A stretch of DNA of 5,346 bases from Desulfobacteraceae bacterium (GTDB lineage Bacteria; Desulfobacterota; DSM-4660; Desulfatiglandales; Desulfatiglandaceae). Below are positions 5,338 to 5,346 of this stretch, piece after piece. How positions within the stretch are numbered: position 1 is the stretch's first letter; each line of letters starts with the position of its first letter. Made by a program: the position numbers and the translations under genes. The stretch lies in NCBI GenBank assembly GCA_030611815.1, contig JAUWPC010000245.1, positions 1 to 5,346 of the forward strand, given 5' to 3'. The notes beneath the pieces were generated by a model, which saw only the letters and a program-made list of their open reading frames with translations, searched no databases and was not told the DNA's origin.

Positions 5338-5346
5338 ATGGTGGTC
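5338..5346 (+). CDS. Possible start of a following gene, cut by the window edge
   Basis: An ATG two bases after the regulator's TAA opens a frame reading Met-Val-Val before the window ends. GGATAAG directly upstream overlaps the stop region and could act as a weak ribosome site, as in tightly packed operons. Only three codons are visible, so the product cannot be named and the call may be chance. Confidence 0.25.

Overview
The window looks like chromosomal DNA from a Gram-negative, probably anaerobic bacterium, most likely a sulfate-reducing or syntrophic member of the Desulfobacterota (the former Deltaproteobacteria). This is inferred from the gene mix and not proven: a sensor kinase with a c-type haem motif in its extracytoplasmic domain, an FmdE-family protein, and a metal-efflux permease of the SO_0444 type. 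No 16S or other phylogenetic marker is present.

Layout. (1) 1-253: a leader region with a possible promoter, a very strong Shine-Dalgarno site and a 24-codon open frame that carries His-Cys-x3-Cys. (2) 254-1489 (+): a polytopic permease of the SO_0444 / ArsP (YraQ, DUF318) group with a C-terminal heavy-metal-associated (HMA) domain. (3) 1490-1992: about 500 bases, AT-rich and without a convincing gene, holding several short perfect inverted repeats. (4) 1993-2616 (-): an FmdE-family protein with a C-terminal four-cysteine zinc ribbon. (5) 2645-2697: a palindrome inside a 10-base direct repeat. (6) 2736-4343 (-): a membrane sensor histidine kinase whose periplasmic domain resembles the Tll0287-like/DUF3365 family and contains CxxCH. 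(7) 4344-4630: a divergent control region with candidate promoters on both strands, a dyad over one of them, and direct repeats spaced one helical turn apart. (8) 4631-5335 (+): an OmpR/PhoB-type response regulator. An ATG three bases after its stop may begin another gene that runs out of the window.

How the parts may fit. The kinase and regulator are divergent neighbours and are most simply read as one two-component system, with a periplasmic haem or redox-ligand signal going to a DNA-binding regulator. FmdE lies downstream of the kinase on the same strand, 119 bases away, and may be co-transcribed or may be a separate unit. The permease is on the other side of a long non-coding gap and is probably an independent metal-resistance unit. 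Its regulator is not in the window; in the Shewanella case the SO_0444-type transporter is next to a MerR-type regulator.

The parts most worth following up are the haem-motif sensor kinase with its divergent control region, the structured short-peptide leader ahead of the metal permease, and the palindromic repeat element between the kinase and fmdE. I see no CRISPR array, transposase, rRNA or convincing tRNA.
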